Source of the DNA: Marivivens aquimaris
GTDB lineage: Bacteria; Pseudomonadota; Alphaproteobacteria; Rhodobacterales; Rhodobacteraceae
Assembly (NCBI RefSeq): GCF_015220045.1
Contig: NZ_JADBGB010000001.1
Span: forward strand, 2,845,001 to 2,909,000
Direction of reading: 5' to 3'
Length of the DNA stretch: 64,000 nt
Positions 46,828-55,516 of this stretch are shown here, in pieces. Position 1 is the stretch's first letter; each line of letters starts with the position of its first letter. Position numbers and translations under genes: made by a program. The notes below the pieces were generated by a model, which was not told the origin of the DNA, did not search any database, and was given only the letters and a program-made list of their open reading frames with translations.

Positions 46828-47741
46828 TCGACCGCAGGATCAAATTCCGCCACATCCAGTGCTTCGTGGAAATTGCGCGGATGCAGAGCCTCAAGCAGGC
46901 CGCTGACCGGCTGTGTCTCACGCAGCCTGCGATTTCCAAGACGTTGAAAGAGCTCGAGGATATCCTTGGAAAAGCGTTGATGACGCGCAGTCGGGCGGGT
47001 GTGGAATTGACCCGCGAGGGCGAGGTGTTCCTCCAGTTCGCAGAGATGAGCGTCGGCGCGATCCAGCAGGGGATCGACAGCGTTGCGCAGTCGGGCGACA
47101 GCGGAAAACAGGTGCTGATCGTCGGGGCGTTGCCGTCGGTCGCCGCATGGCTGATGCCGGTCGTGGTGCAGGAATTTACGCAAATAGCGCCCGATGTGGT
47201 GCTGCGGATTATCGACGGTCAGCATGGCGTGCTGGTGGATCGGCTGCGACAAGGCGCGCTGGATCTTGTCATTGGTCGCCTTGGCTCGCCCGAGAGCATG
47301 GCGCAGGTGTCGTTCACCCAGCTTTACAACGAACAGGTCGATTTCGTCGTAAGGCCGGGGCATCCGATCCTTGATGACCCGCGGCTTGAGCGGATCGACG
47401 AATGGCAGGTGGTCTACCCGTCACCGGGGTCCGCGATCCTGCCGCTGGTTCAGCGCTATTTCCTCGCGCACGCCATAAGTGAGCCGCAGAACCGCATCGA
47501 AACGGTCTCGGGCGCTTATGGGCGGGTGTATGTGAGGAATTCCGACGCGGTCTGGATCATCTCGGCCGGAGTGGTCGCGAACGAGGTAGCCGAGGGCCGC
47601 TTGGTTCGCTTGCCGCTGGACACGTCACTGACGCGCGGGCCTGTTGGCCTCATGTCTCGACCTGAGGCTGAACAAACGCCGGCCGAACGCATGTTCCGGC
47701 TGGCGGTCAATCGGGCGCTGGCGTCGCTGGGGATCGGTTAG
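46824..47741 (+). CDS. pcaQ: LysR-type regulator PcaQ
   Basis: A 305-residue LysR-type activator. The winged-helix domain spans about residues 8-65 (IKFRHIQCFVEIARMQSLKQ; LTQPAISKTLKELEDILG) and the rest is a periplasmic-binding-like effector domain. Position, divergent from pcaHG, and the MIDRRIKFRHIQCF start match PcaQ, which activates protocatechuate genes in response to 3-carboxymuconate in rhizobia. Its end overlaps the next, converging gene by 4 bases. Confidence 0.9.
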   Translation: MIDRRIKFRHIQCFVEIARMQSLKQAADRLCLTQPAISKTLKELEDILGKALMTRSRAGVELTREGEVFLQFAEMSVGAIQQGIDSVAQSGDSGKQVLIVGALPSVAAWLMPVVVQEFTQIAPDVVLRIIDGQHGVLVDRLRQGALDLVIGRLGSPESMAQVSFTQLYNEQVDFVVRPGHPILDDPRLERIDEWQVVYPSPGSAILPLVQRYFLAHAISEPQNRIETVSGAYGRVYVRNSDAVWIISAGVVANEVAEGRLVRLPLDTSLTRGPVGLMSRPEAEQTPAERMFRLAVNRALASLGIG

Positions 47742-48763
47742 ATCCGATTCAGCGTCTCGCCGGGGTGCAGTTTTGGGGTGAGCTCGATGACGAGGCCTTC
47801 GTCCGCATCGGGATCGGCTACGCGGTTGGCGATGATCTTCGCCGCGCGCTCACCAACTTCACGGCGGCAGGCATCCATCGACGCCAGCTTACGCGGCAGA
47901 CCATCGAGAAGTTCGACGCCGTTGAAGCCCGCAAGGCCGATCTGACCCGGCACGTCGTAGCCCTTCTCCAACAAGTACAGCAGGCCGCCCGCACCGATCA
48001 TGTCGTTTGAGTAGTACAGAAAATCGAGGTCCGGCGTGCGCTTCAGCAGCGCTTCGGTCATCTCGCGGCCTTTCGCCAGCGCGGAGCCGCCCGAGTAGAA
48101 TTCCTGATCCGCGATCTCCAGACCGGCCTTGGCCAGTGTCTGGGTGAACCCTTCGAAACGCTTCCGCGCACGGTGGTCGAGCGGCATCTTGGTGCCGAGG
48201 AAGCCGATGCGTTTGAAACCGTTCTCAAGGATCGCCTCGGCCATCTTGCGGCCTGCGCGGCGGTGCGAAATGCCCACGCAGGCATCTACAGGCTCGCCGT
48301 CCACGTCCATGATTTCGACAACGGGACAACCCGCCTGCGCCAGCATCGCACGGGATGCTTCAGAGCGTTCAAGGCCCGCAATGATCACGCCCGACGGGCG
48401 CCAAGACAGCATCTCGAAAAGGACTTTTTCTTCTTTTTCAGGGCTATAGTCGGTCACGCCGACCACAGGCTGAAGGTCTGTGCCCGACAGAACGTCCGAA
48501 ATGCCCGAAAGCACTTCAGGGAAAACCATGTTGCCAAGGCTCGGAATGATGACCGCCACAAGATTCACGCGCTGCGACGCCAGAGCGCCCGCGATCTTGT
48601 TCGGCACATAGCCCAGACGTTTGGCAGCTTCCTGAACACGCAGGCGCGTCGCCTCGCTCACGTCGCCTTTGTTGCGCAGAACGCGGCTGACGGTCATTTC
48701 ACTGACGCCCGAAGCTTCGGAAACATCACGCAGTGTCAGGGGGCGGCGGTTCGTAGGTTTCAA
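47738..48763 (-). CDS. LacI-family transcriptional regulator
   Basis: A 341-residue regulator with an N-terminal LacI helix-turn-helix (TLRDVSEASGVSEMTVSRVL, hinge YVPNKIAGALASQRVNLVAV) and a periplasmic-binding-like effector domain. It resembles GntR-type gluconate repressors. No sugar operon is adjacent within the window, so the target is unknown. Confidence 0.9.
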   Translation of the reverse strand: MKPTNRRPLTLRDVSEASGVSEMTVSRVLRNKGDVSEATRLRVQEAAKRLGYVPNKIAGALASQRVNLVAVIIPSLGNMVFPEVLSGISDVLSGTDLQPVVGVTDYSPEKEEKVLFEMLSWRPSGVIIAGLERSEASRAMLAQAGCPVVEIMDVDGEPVDACVGISHRRAGRKMAEAILENGFKRIGFLGTKMPLDHRARKRFEGFTQTLAKAGLEIADQEFYSGGSALAKGREMTEALLKRTPDLDFLYYSNDMIGAGGLLYLLEKGYDVPGQIGLAGFNGVELLDGLPRKLASMDACRREVGERAAKIIANRVADPDADEGLVIELTPKLHPGETLNRI

Positions 48764-48881
48764 TGTGCTACCTTTGAGAGTGTCACGTTTTCTTTAACTA
48801 TCACCTCATACAGTACCAATCCAACCACGCAATGAGACAAGATTGACCTTCGTCTCAATCTTGGGCAATCAGTGCGGCGAT

Positions 48882-48958
48882 GGCCCCGTGGCTCAACTGG
48901 ATAGAGCAGCCCCCTCCTAAGGGGCAGGTTACAGGTTCGAATCCTGTCGGGGTCACCA
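48882..48958 (+). tRNA. tRNA-Arg (CCT)
   Basis: A 77-base gene. Acceptor GGCCCCG pairs with CGGGGTC, anticodon loop CTCCTAA gives CCT at 48916-48918, T-arm ACAGGTTCGAATCCTGT, CCA encoded. Its 3' part is repeated at 49982-50028, so the gene is used as an integration site and remains intact. Confidence 0.97.
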
Positions 48959-48963
48959 TCACC
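48917..48963. repeat. Attachment-site repeat, left copy (tRNA-Arg 3' end)
   Basis: 47 bases covering the 3' part of tRNA-Arg(CCT) and 5 bases beyond. They match 49982-50028 with one mismatch (48922 against 49987); the last 41 bases (48923-48963) are identical. This fits a site-specific recombination repeat of the tRNA type. Confidence 0.85.
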
Positions 48964-49057
48964 TTCATTTAGATATGATGAGTCGCAAGAAACATTTACT
49001 TGTGTTTCGAGAGTATATTTAACCCATACTACGTAATTAGTGAGTAGTTTAAATTAG

Positions 49058-49957
49058 ATGAGCCATAGATTTTCCGAGTTGAAGTACACTGACACTGATG
49101 TACTTGCCCTCTATATTAAGTACCGAGAAGCTGATATTGGACCATTTACAAGAGAGGTGGGCGATTTCATTGCGCATAGTCGTCGAGATCGAGGCGCAAC
49201 TCTCGATCGAACTGCCTACATGTTTTCGCAATTGGCATTTTTCCAAAAATATCAGAGCAATACGCGAACTGAATTAGATTTTTGGGGGGAGTGCCCTTGG
49301 TGGATGAAGTCTTGGTTTTTGGGTAAAATTGAGCGCGAGCCTATGTCGGTTCTAAAGAGGATTTCAGGTCTAAATAAGAAACCATTGGTTCGTGAAGTAA
49401 AGTCTTGGTTCAACGGTAGTGAGGCATACTCAACTCAGCTTGTTTGCAAAAATCCAAAGCTTTACTACAATTTGGCTCAGCATTTTAGTCGTATGATTTC
49501 TGGGGAATCTGTATTTTCTTCCCACGAAGTTCGGAAAGAGCTTATCAAGCTACTTGAGCTAGAGAGCATTTCTCGATCCGAACTTGAACCGGTAATCGTG
49601 GCTACTGCGGTCTTGCTTCAATCGAAATCTGCTGAAATCGTTGCCAACTTCGCCGCAAATGTCAGGCTCAGTGTGCACCCAACGCGCACTCATCCAGCCG
49701 TTCCGCCGCCCGGAAAAACAGGCAAATACGTGAACATTTTGCCTGACGGAAATTTGAAAATTTCAGTTTCGACACAAAATGATACAGGCGATGGTTTGGT
49801 CAATGTTGCGCTGGATCTATTTGATACTGGAATCGATACTGAGAAGTACTTCTCCCGTTCGCTTGTCGAGATCGATGAGCACGGTTTCCCAGTTCTGAAT
49901 CTAGAAAGGAAACTTGCATTTGAACGGAGTGCTGAACAGATGGTTTTTCCAGTGTAG
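49058..49957 (+). CDS. Unrecognised 299-residue protein of the tRNA-Arg insertion
   Basis: A 299-residue soluble protein with no signal peptide, membrane segment or motif I recognise. The N-terminal two thirds look helical, with aromatic stretches such as DFWGECPWWMKSWFLG and WFNGSEAYSTQLVC. The last third is more polar and beta-like (KYVNILPDGNLKISVS; DEHGFPVLNLERKLAFER). The reading frame is long and AT-rich in a high-GC chromosome, which favours recent acquisition. Only a weak ribosome site precedes the ATG. The position, as sole cargo of a tRNA insertion, recalls single-gene defence or fitness cargo, but the sequence gives no direct proof. Confidence 0.8.
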   Translation: MSHRFSELKYTDTDVLALYIKYREADIGPFTREVGDFIAHSRRDRGATLDRTAYMFSQLAFFQKYQSNTRTELDFWGECPWWMKSWFLGKIEREPMSVLKRISGLNKKPLVREVKSWFNGSEAYSTQLVCKNPKLYYNLAQHFSRMISGESVFSSHEVRKELIKLLELESISRSELEPVIVATAVLLQSKSAEIVANFAANVRLSVHPTRTHPAVPPPGKTGKYVNILPDGNLKISVSTQNDTGDGLVNVALDLFDTGIDTEKYFSRSLVEIDEHGFPVLNLERKLAFERSAEQMVFPV

Positions 49958-49981
49958 AAAATAGGGGCTACTTCCTCGCTT

Positions 49982-50028
49982 CTAAGAGGCAGGTTACAGG
50001 TTCGAATCCTGTCGGGGTCACCATCACC
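49982..50028. repeat. Attachment-site repeat, right copy
   Basis: Right-hand copy of the tRNA-Arg 3' end, ending in CCATCACC, with one mismatch to the left copy. Upstream of it the sequence departs from the tRNA (CTTCTAAG against CTCCTAAG), so it is not an intact tRNA gene. Confidence 0.85.
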
Positions 50029-50032
50029 CACA

Positions 50033-50737
50033 TCAGGTCATGCGGATGACGTCCTTGTCGATGGCGAGCATGTAGCCGCGGCGGGCGATGTTTTTCACGA
50101 GCAGTTCGCTAATCATCTGGTTGCCGAGCGTGTCGCGCAGGCGTTTGATCCGCGTGGCACCTGCGGCTTCATCACAGTCTGACGGATCGCGGCCCGATAT
50201 GACGGCTTCGATCTGGAGGCCGGACATGACTTCGTCGTCCATGCGCGCTTCGGCCAGAACGGCGAGCGTTTCGATGGATGCTTCGGTCAGTTTGAATTCG
50301 AAATCATTCAGCGTGACCGTATTCTGGTCGCGGCTGATGACGAGCGAATTGATCTCGATCCCTGCACGTTCGATCTTACTCATGCGGCGGTTCATCTCGA
50401 TCAGCATGACAAGGAAAGCGACGGCCGCGATCAGTAGGGCGGTCGCAAAGACGAACAGCACGAAAATGACGAAGCGGTATGAGGCAAGCGTGTCCTGAAA
50501 CGCCGTGCCGGATTGGGCGAGGATTTCCAGCAGCTTGAGCTCTGCCTGCGCTGTCAGGTCATCATTCTGGATGAACAGCTGCTCGACACGGGCGTTGAAC
50601 GCGTTCGCATCGGGAAGGTTCGCGAACAGCACAACGGCTGCCAGAACGAGGACCAGAACAACTGCCGAAATGCCCGCAACCACGACGCGGTTACCTGCCT
50701 TCAGCGATTCAGAAGCGGAGAAAATTTTCGCCTGCAC
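50033..50737 (-). CDS. Membrane-anchored protein with C-terminal winged-helix domain
   Basis: A 234-residue protein with two membrane segments (about 18-40 and 89-113), a periplasmic loop of about 48 residues between them, and a cytoplasmic C-terminal domain (130-230) resembling an OmpR-type winged helix: ATRIKRLRDTLG as the recognition region and LVKNIARRGYML at the wing. This is the reverse of ToxR/CadC order. GTG at 50737 is chosen because GAAAGG lies 7 bases before it. The 5' end overlaps the small secreted gene by 29 bases. No phosphorylation site. Confidence 0.7.
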   Translation of the reverse strand: MQAKIFSASESLKAGNRVVVAGISAVVLVLVLAAVVLFANLPDANAFNARVEQLFIQNDDLTAQAELKLLEILAQSGTAFQDTLASYRFVIFVLFVFATALLIAAVAFLVMLIEMNRRMSKIERAGIEINSLVISRDQNTVTLNDFEFKLTEASIETLAVLAEARMDDEVMSGLQIEAVISGRDPSDCDEAAGATRIKRLRDTLGNQMISELLVKNIARRGYMLAIDKDVIRMT

Positions 50738-50984
50738 TATCGCGCCTTTCTTCCAGTCCGTTCTCGTCGAACACGCTGACAATATTCAGCAGTATCCAGC
50801 CCGCACCTTCAAGACGCGGAGCCAGTTCGTTTGCGGCTGCCTCGATTTCGCAGGCGCCGTTGATCTGAGCGACCCCGTACTGCAATCGCAGCGGGTCGTC
50901 TTGCTTGGCCTTGTAGTCGGCGTAGCAGTCGGCCTGAGCCGCCGTACCGAGCAGTGCCAGAACGATGGGAAGTATGTGTTTCAT
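50709..50984 (-). CDS. Small secreted protein, two cysteines
   Basis: A 91-residue protein with a signal peptide (MKHILPIVLALLGTAAQADC). The mature part has two cysteines, near its start (DCYADY) and centre (GACEIE), which may form a disulfide. It lies upstream of, and overlaps by 29 bases, the membrane-anchored winged-helix gene, so it could be its periplasmic partner. Function unknown. Confidence 0.7.
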   Translation of the reverse strand: MKHILPIVLALLGTAAQADCYADYKAKQDDPLRLQYGVAQINGACEIEAAANELAPRLEGAGWILLNIVSVFDENGLEERRDSAGENFLRF

Positions 50985-51140
50985 GATGCGCTTAAATGAA
51001 CAGAGCGGGGGCAGCTATTCAATAACACTTCGCGCCAGATGCCTTTCAAAGGCGCGTTATTGTCTGACAGGGCGATTTGGACCGATCACCGTGGCAAGCG
51101 CTGCACGACGCGGCGCATCTATGCCACGGAGGAGGTCCAC

Positions 51141-51650
51141 ATGCGAAACGCTCTCATTGCCGGCCTGGTTGCTGCCGCTCTTTCCCTTGCCAACCCTGCT
51201 GCAGCGCAGACAGCGAATAGCAATAATAATGATGATATCGGCAAGCTGATCGTCGGGCTCACGTTCCTCGCGCTTGTCGGGACCGCGCTGTCCAAAAAGG
51301 ACGACATGCCGCCCGCGCCGGAAACTGCCGAGAATGATGACCACCGCGATTGGGACCGACGCAACGATTTTTTCCGCGACGACCGCCATGACCGCGACAA
51401 CAACGGCCGCTGGACCGACAACCATCCGTCAGAGCTGACCCGCGCGTTGCCTGCGCAGTGTCTGCAAGGGGTGCCGACCTACAACGGTCCGGTGTCGATC
51501 TACACGTCGGAATGCCTTCAACAGAACCGCGTGCAAATCACGCGGCTTCCCGGAAACTGCGCACGTCAGGTGCGCGGGGTTCGTGACGAACACTACGGGT
51601 TCGATCCGGACTGCCTGAGCAGCTATGGTTTCAACATGTTGCGCAGGTAA
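51141..51650 (+). CDS. Secreted protein of unknown function
   Basis: A 169-residue protein with a signal peptide ending in PAAAQTANS. After a hydrophobic stretch (GKLIVGLTFLALVGTAL) comes a charged Asp/Arg/His-rich linker (about 60-100), then a domain of about 70 residues with four cysteines (LPAQCLQGV; TSECLQQ; GNCARQV; PDCLSSYG). It resembles secreted proteins common in Roseobacter relatives. The ATG at 51141 follows CGGAGGAGGTCCAC. Confidence 0.75.
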   Translation: MRNALIAGLVAAALSLANPAAAQTANSNNNDDIGKLIVGLTFLALVGTALSKKDDMPPAPETAENDDHRDWDRRNDFFRDDRHDRDNNGRWTDNHPSELTRALPAQCLQGVPTYNGPVSIYTSECLQQNRVQITRLPGNCARQVRGVRDEHYGFDPDCLSSYGFNMLRR

Positions 51651-51744
51651 ATTCCTGACAGGGAGGAGGCGCGCGAAACCCCGATAGCGCGCCACCAGCG
51701 GGGCAGGGGGTTCCAACAGCCCTCTGCCCCATCTATCAGAAGGC

Positions 51745-52368
51745 ATGACCAAGACTGTTCCCGATCTGAGTTTCGAACTGGCCGCGCGAGAGCGCGGTTT
51801 TCTGCGTATCGCCGGTGTGGACGAAGTGGGGCGCGGCCCGCTTTGCGGACCCGTGACCGCCTGCGCCGTGGTGTTGGATTTAGAAAAGGTACCCGAGGGC
51901 CTGAACGATTCAAAAAAGCTGAACGCGAAGCAACGCAATGCCGCGCTGGAAGCTCTGCTCGACGTGGCCGAGGTGTCGATTGCCCACGCGACGGTCGAGG
52001 AAATTGACGAGATCAACATCTACCACGCCTCGCACCTCGCGATGGTCCGTGCGGTCGAAAGGCTTTCTATCCAGCCTGATCATGTGCTCGTAGATGGCAA
52101 TCGCCTCCCCAAGGCGCTCCCGATGTCAGCCGAAGCGATCGTTAAAGGCGATGCGCGGTCTGTGTCGATTGCTGCCGCTTCCATTGCCGCCAAAATCTGC
52201 CGAGACCGCTTGATGGTGGACTTGGCGCAACAGTATCCAGGCTACGGTTGGGAGCGGAACGCGGGTTACGGAACGGCAGAACACCTTGCTGCGCTTAGAG
52301 AATTTGGCGTCACGCCGGTTCATAGACGGTCCTTCAAGCCCGTCCACAATATCTTGTATCAAGAGTAA
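51745..52368 (+). CDS. rnhB: Ribonuclease HII
   Basis: A 207-residue endonuclease that removes ribonucleotides from DNA and RNA primers. The motif AGVDEVGRGPLCGPV carries the first acidic residues; others lie in VDGNRLPKAL and ASIAAKICRDRLM. GYGWERNAGYGTAEHLAAL is a family signature. It precedes ccrM, the usual order in this clade. Confidence 0.96.
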   Translation: MTKTVPDLSFELAARERGFLRIAGVDEVGRGPLCGPVTACAVVLDLEKVPEGLNDSKKLNAKQRNAALEALLDVAEVSIAHATVEEIDEINIYHASHLAMVRAVERLSIQPDHVLVDGNRLPKALPMSAEAIVKGDARSVSIAAASIAAKICRDRLMVDLAQQYPGYGWERNAGYGTAEHLAALREFGVTPVHRRSFKPVHNILYQE

Positions 52369-52381
52369 AACGTAAGCTCTT

Positions 52382-52425
52382 GATTCAATAAAGCTTTTGA
52401 CACCGCTCCTTCTCTGCCCCATTTT
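52382..52425 (+). promoter_or_regulatory. Possible ccrM promoter with a GANTC site
   Basis: The rnhB-ccrM gap contains a GATTC (GANTC) site at 52382-52386 and TTGACA at 52397-52402, followed 17 bases later by CATTTT, a weak -10 box. GANTC sites in the ccrM promoter let the methyltransferase feed back on itself in Caulobacter. The promoter is inference from sequence. Confidence 0.4.
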
Positions 52426-52473
52426 AGCCATCAACCAGAGAGCGGAAAAATCCGCCGGTTAACGAGGCAGTAA

Positions 52474-53583
<1,110 letters not shown>

Positions 53584-53644
53584 TCTTTCTACCAGTTACC
53601 GCCGGAGCCTCCGACCCTGCTCGGTCGAAGTAGGCTCTAACTTA

Positions 53645-53673
53645 CCCCGCCGTCATGAACGGCGGGGCTTTTT
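53645..53673 (+). terminator. Terminator after ccrM
   Basis: An 8-bp stem (CCCCGCCG and CGGCGGGG) with a 7-base loop and CTTTTT tail, 61 bases after the ccrM stop. Confidence 0.88.
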
Positions 53674-53703
53674 GGCAAAGATTTTTATCAATCTTTTCCC
53701 GTA

Positions 53704-54264
53704 TTAGGCAGCAGCGCGCTGATGCTCGCCTTCTTCGATTTCCTCGACAATTTTCGCAACAAACGCCGGAAGGTCGTTCGGATTGCGCGACGTGATCAGG
53801 CCCTTGTCGGTCACGACTTCCTTGTCGTGCCAGTCACCGCCAGCATTGACGATGTCGGTCTTGATCGAATTGTACGAGGTAACCTTCTTGCCCTTCACGA
53901 TACCTGCTTCGACCAGCAGCCACGGTGCGTGACAGATCGCAGCAACGGTCTTGCCTTCGTTGTAGAAGGTTTTGATCAGGTCAACGGCTTCGGGAATGGT
54001 GCGCAGGATGTCGGGGTTGATTTGGCCGCCAGGCAGGACAATCGCGTCATAGTCGGCAGCCTTCACATCGGCGAGCGCGAGGTCGGCTTTGACTTCATTA
54101 CCCCAGTCCTTTTCGTCCCAGCCCTTGATGGCCTCACCATCAGGCGATGCGACGTGGACGGTGGCGCCTTTGCCTTTCAGCTCGTGCAGCGGGGTTTCGA
54201 GTTCCGACTGTTCGAAACCGTTGGTGGCGAGGATAAGGATTTTTGCTTCGGTAATCTTCGGCAT
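53704..54264 (-). CDS. DJ-1/PfpI-family protein
   Basis: A 186-residue protein of the DJ-1/PfpI class I glutamine-amidotransferase-like fold. The nucleophile elbow is AAICHAPWLL with the reactive Cys, and an upstream Glu lies in NGFEQSELE. DAIVLPGGQINPD and TSRNPNDLPAFV are typical of PfpI/YhbO members, which act as glyoxalases or deglycases. GGAGG precedes the ATG at 54264. Confidence 0.93.
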   Translation of the reverse strand: MPKITEAKILILATNGFEQSELETPLHELKGKGATVHVASPDGEAIKGWDEKDWGNEVKADLALADVKAADYDAIVLPGGQINPDILRTIPEAVDLIKTFYNEGKTVAAICHAPWLLVEAGIVKGKKVTSYNSIKTDIVNAGGDWHDKEVVTDKGLITSRNPNDLPAFVAKIVEEIEEGEHQRAAA

Positions 54265-54303
54265 GGGAGCCTCCTGATTGAATTTCATTTGGCCGGAAAA
54301 CCA

Positions 54304-54408
54304 ATGAAACAGGGGCTTTGTTCCTACTGCCGGACTGACATCGTTGTGAGCCGCACTGTTACCGCGGCATCGGGTTGGTGCCCTTTTTGTAGGGCGTCCA
54401 GTCGGTGA
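54304..54408 (+). CDS. Possible 34-residue zinc-ribbon microprotein
   Basis: A 34-residue frame with CSYC and, 16 residues later, CPFC, the spacing of a small zinc ribbon. It starts 40 bases from the divergent PfpI-type gene and its last 50 bases overlap the 3' end of alkB on the other strand. GGAAAAC upstream is a modest ribosome site. Very short and may be chance. Confidence 0.25.
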   Translation: MKQGLCSYCRTDIVVSRTVTAASGWCPFCRASSR

Positions 54409-55489
54409 TGTCGGGGTAATACGTTCGCCGCCAAGCACGGACTTTGGGGTTCATCCAGCGCCGCCAGACGGGCGGAACCATCGCCGCCATTGCCATCATA
54501 GGATAACCGAACGGAAGCTGAGGCGCTTCGACCTCGGGGTAGGTCTGGAGCAGCGGAAAACGACGGTCGGGGCGGTAGTGATGGTCGGAGTGGCGCTGCA
54601 AATTGATCAGCAACCAGTTCGACGCCTTGTGCGCGGCGTTCCACGAATGATGCGGACGAACGGGCTCGTATTTGCCATCGCCCAGATGGCGGCGGGTCAG
54701 GCCGTAGTGTTCGACGTAATTCGTCAGCTCCAGCGCCCAGATGCCGACAAAAGCCTGGACGACGAACAGGCCGACGCCCTCCCAGCCCCCGATCCAAGCG
54801 GCGAAGACGATCATCCAGAATTGCATCGCAAGATAGCGCCAGAACGGATTGCTGATGTGCCACCATGGCAGCTTCTTGCGGGCGAGCATCCGCTTTTCAG
54901 CCTTGAACGCGGACGGCGGGCAGGTGCGCAAAACGCGCGCGAAGTAACGGTGAAATCCTTCGTTGTACCGCGCGGTGACTGCATCGCGCGGCGTGCCGAC
55001 GTAGACGTGGTGAACCAGTAGGTGCTCGGTCCGGAAGTGTGAGTAAAGCGCCATTGCCAGCAGCACGTCGCCTAACCACCGTTCGAGGCGGTTTCTTTGG
55101 TGCAGCAACTCATGCGCATAGACGATCCCGATGGTACCGGTCAGGACGCCGACGTCGAACATCACACCGATCTTGCCCCATGTGCTGAGGTGGTCGGTGT
55201 GTGTGATGTACGCCAGTAGCCCGAAGATCAGGCCAAGTTGCACCGGCGGCCAGATCATCGTGATCAGCTTGTACCAGAACAGCTGGGGATCGGGCGTTTC
55301 GGGATCGGGATTCGCATCACTCAGGCCCGCGAACGAGTCGATCACGGTGAACAGGTGCCATGCCAGAAGCGGCGTCAGCAGGATCGTCCAGCCGCCGTAG
55401 ATTGCGGCGATCACCGGCAGAGGCACCAAAGCGAGCGACAACCAGAATGGCGCGGCGTTCACGAATGATACCTGAGCTTTGGCGGACAT
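54359..55489 (-). CDS. alkB: Alkane 1-monooxygenase
   Basis: A 376-residue integral-membrane di-iron hydroxylase that oxidises alkanes at the terminal carbon. The conserved histidine boxes are present: AHELLHQRN (His126, His130), TEHLLVHHVYVG (His156, His160, His161) and LQRHSDHHYRPD, plus NYVEHYGLTR specific to AlkB. Several membrane helices surround them. No rubredoxin gene is adjacent. Length is slightly below 400, normal for this clade. Confidence 0.94.
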   Translation of the reverse strand: MSAKAQVSFVNAAPFWLSLALVPLPVIAAIYGGWTILLTPLLAWHLFTVIDSFAGLSDANPDPETPDPQLFWYKLITMIWPPVQLGLIFGLLAYITHTDHLSTWGKIGVMFDVGVLTGTIGIVYAHELLHQRNRLERWLGDVLLAMALYSHFRTEHLLVHHVYVGTPRDAVTARYNEGFHRYFARVLRTCPPSAFKAEKRMLARKKLPWWHISNPFWRYLAMQFWMIVFAAWIGGWEGVGLFVVQAFVGIWALELTNYVEHYGLTRRHLGDGKYEPVRPHHSWNAAHKASNWLLINLQRHSDHHYRPDRRFPLLQTYPEVEAPQLPFGYPMMAMAAMVPPVWRRWMNPKVRAWRRTYYPDITDWTPYKKGTNPMPR

Positions 55490-55516
55490 GTCCTGTTCCC
55501 TTTGACTACCGCGACG

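Larger units (their letters stand above)
48917..50028. mobile_element. Minimal tRNA-Arg-associated insertion with one gene
   Basis: About 1.07 kb of AT-rich DNA bounded by 47-base direct repeats of the tRNA-Arg(CCT) 3' end. One gene of 900 bases (49058-49957) fills it. No integrase, transposase or excisionase is seen, so movement would need a recombinase supplied from elsewhere, or the element is a decayed remnant. Base composition and codon use are unlike both flanks. The boundaries come directly from the repeats; the mobile nature is inference. Confidence 0.75.

Noticed and set aside
49982..50028. A second tRNA gene at the right repeat
   Set aside because: Only the 3' part is present; there is no acceptor 5' strand or D-arm upstream.
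49690..50031. Minus-strand frame starting with a DRIRTCNLPLRSE-like string
   Set aside because: This is the well-known artefact of translating the antisense of a tRNA 3' end, here the repeat copy at 49982-50028.
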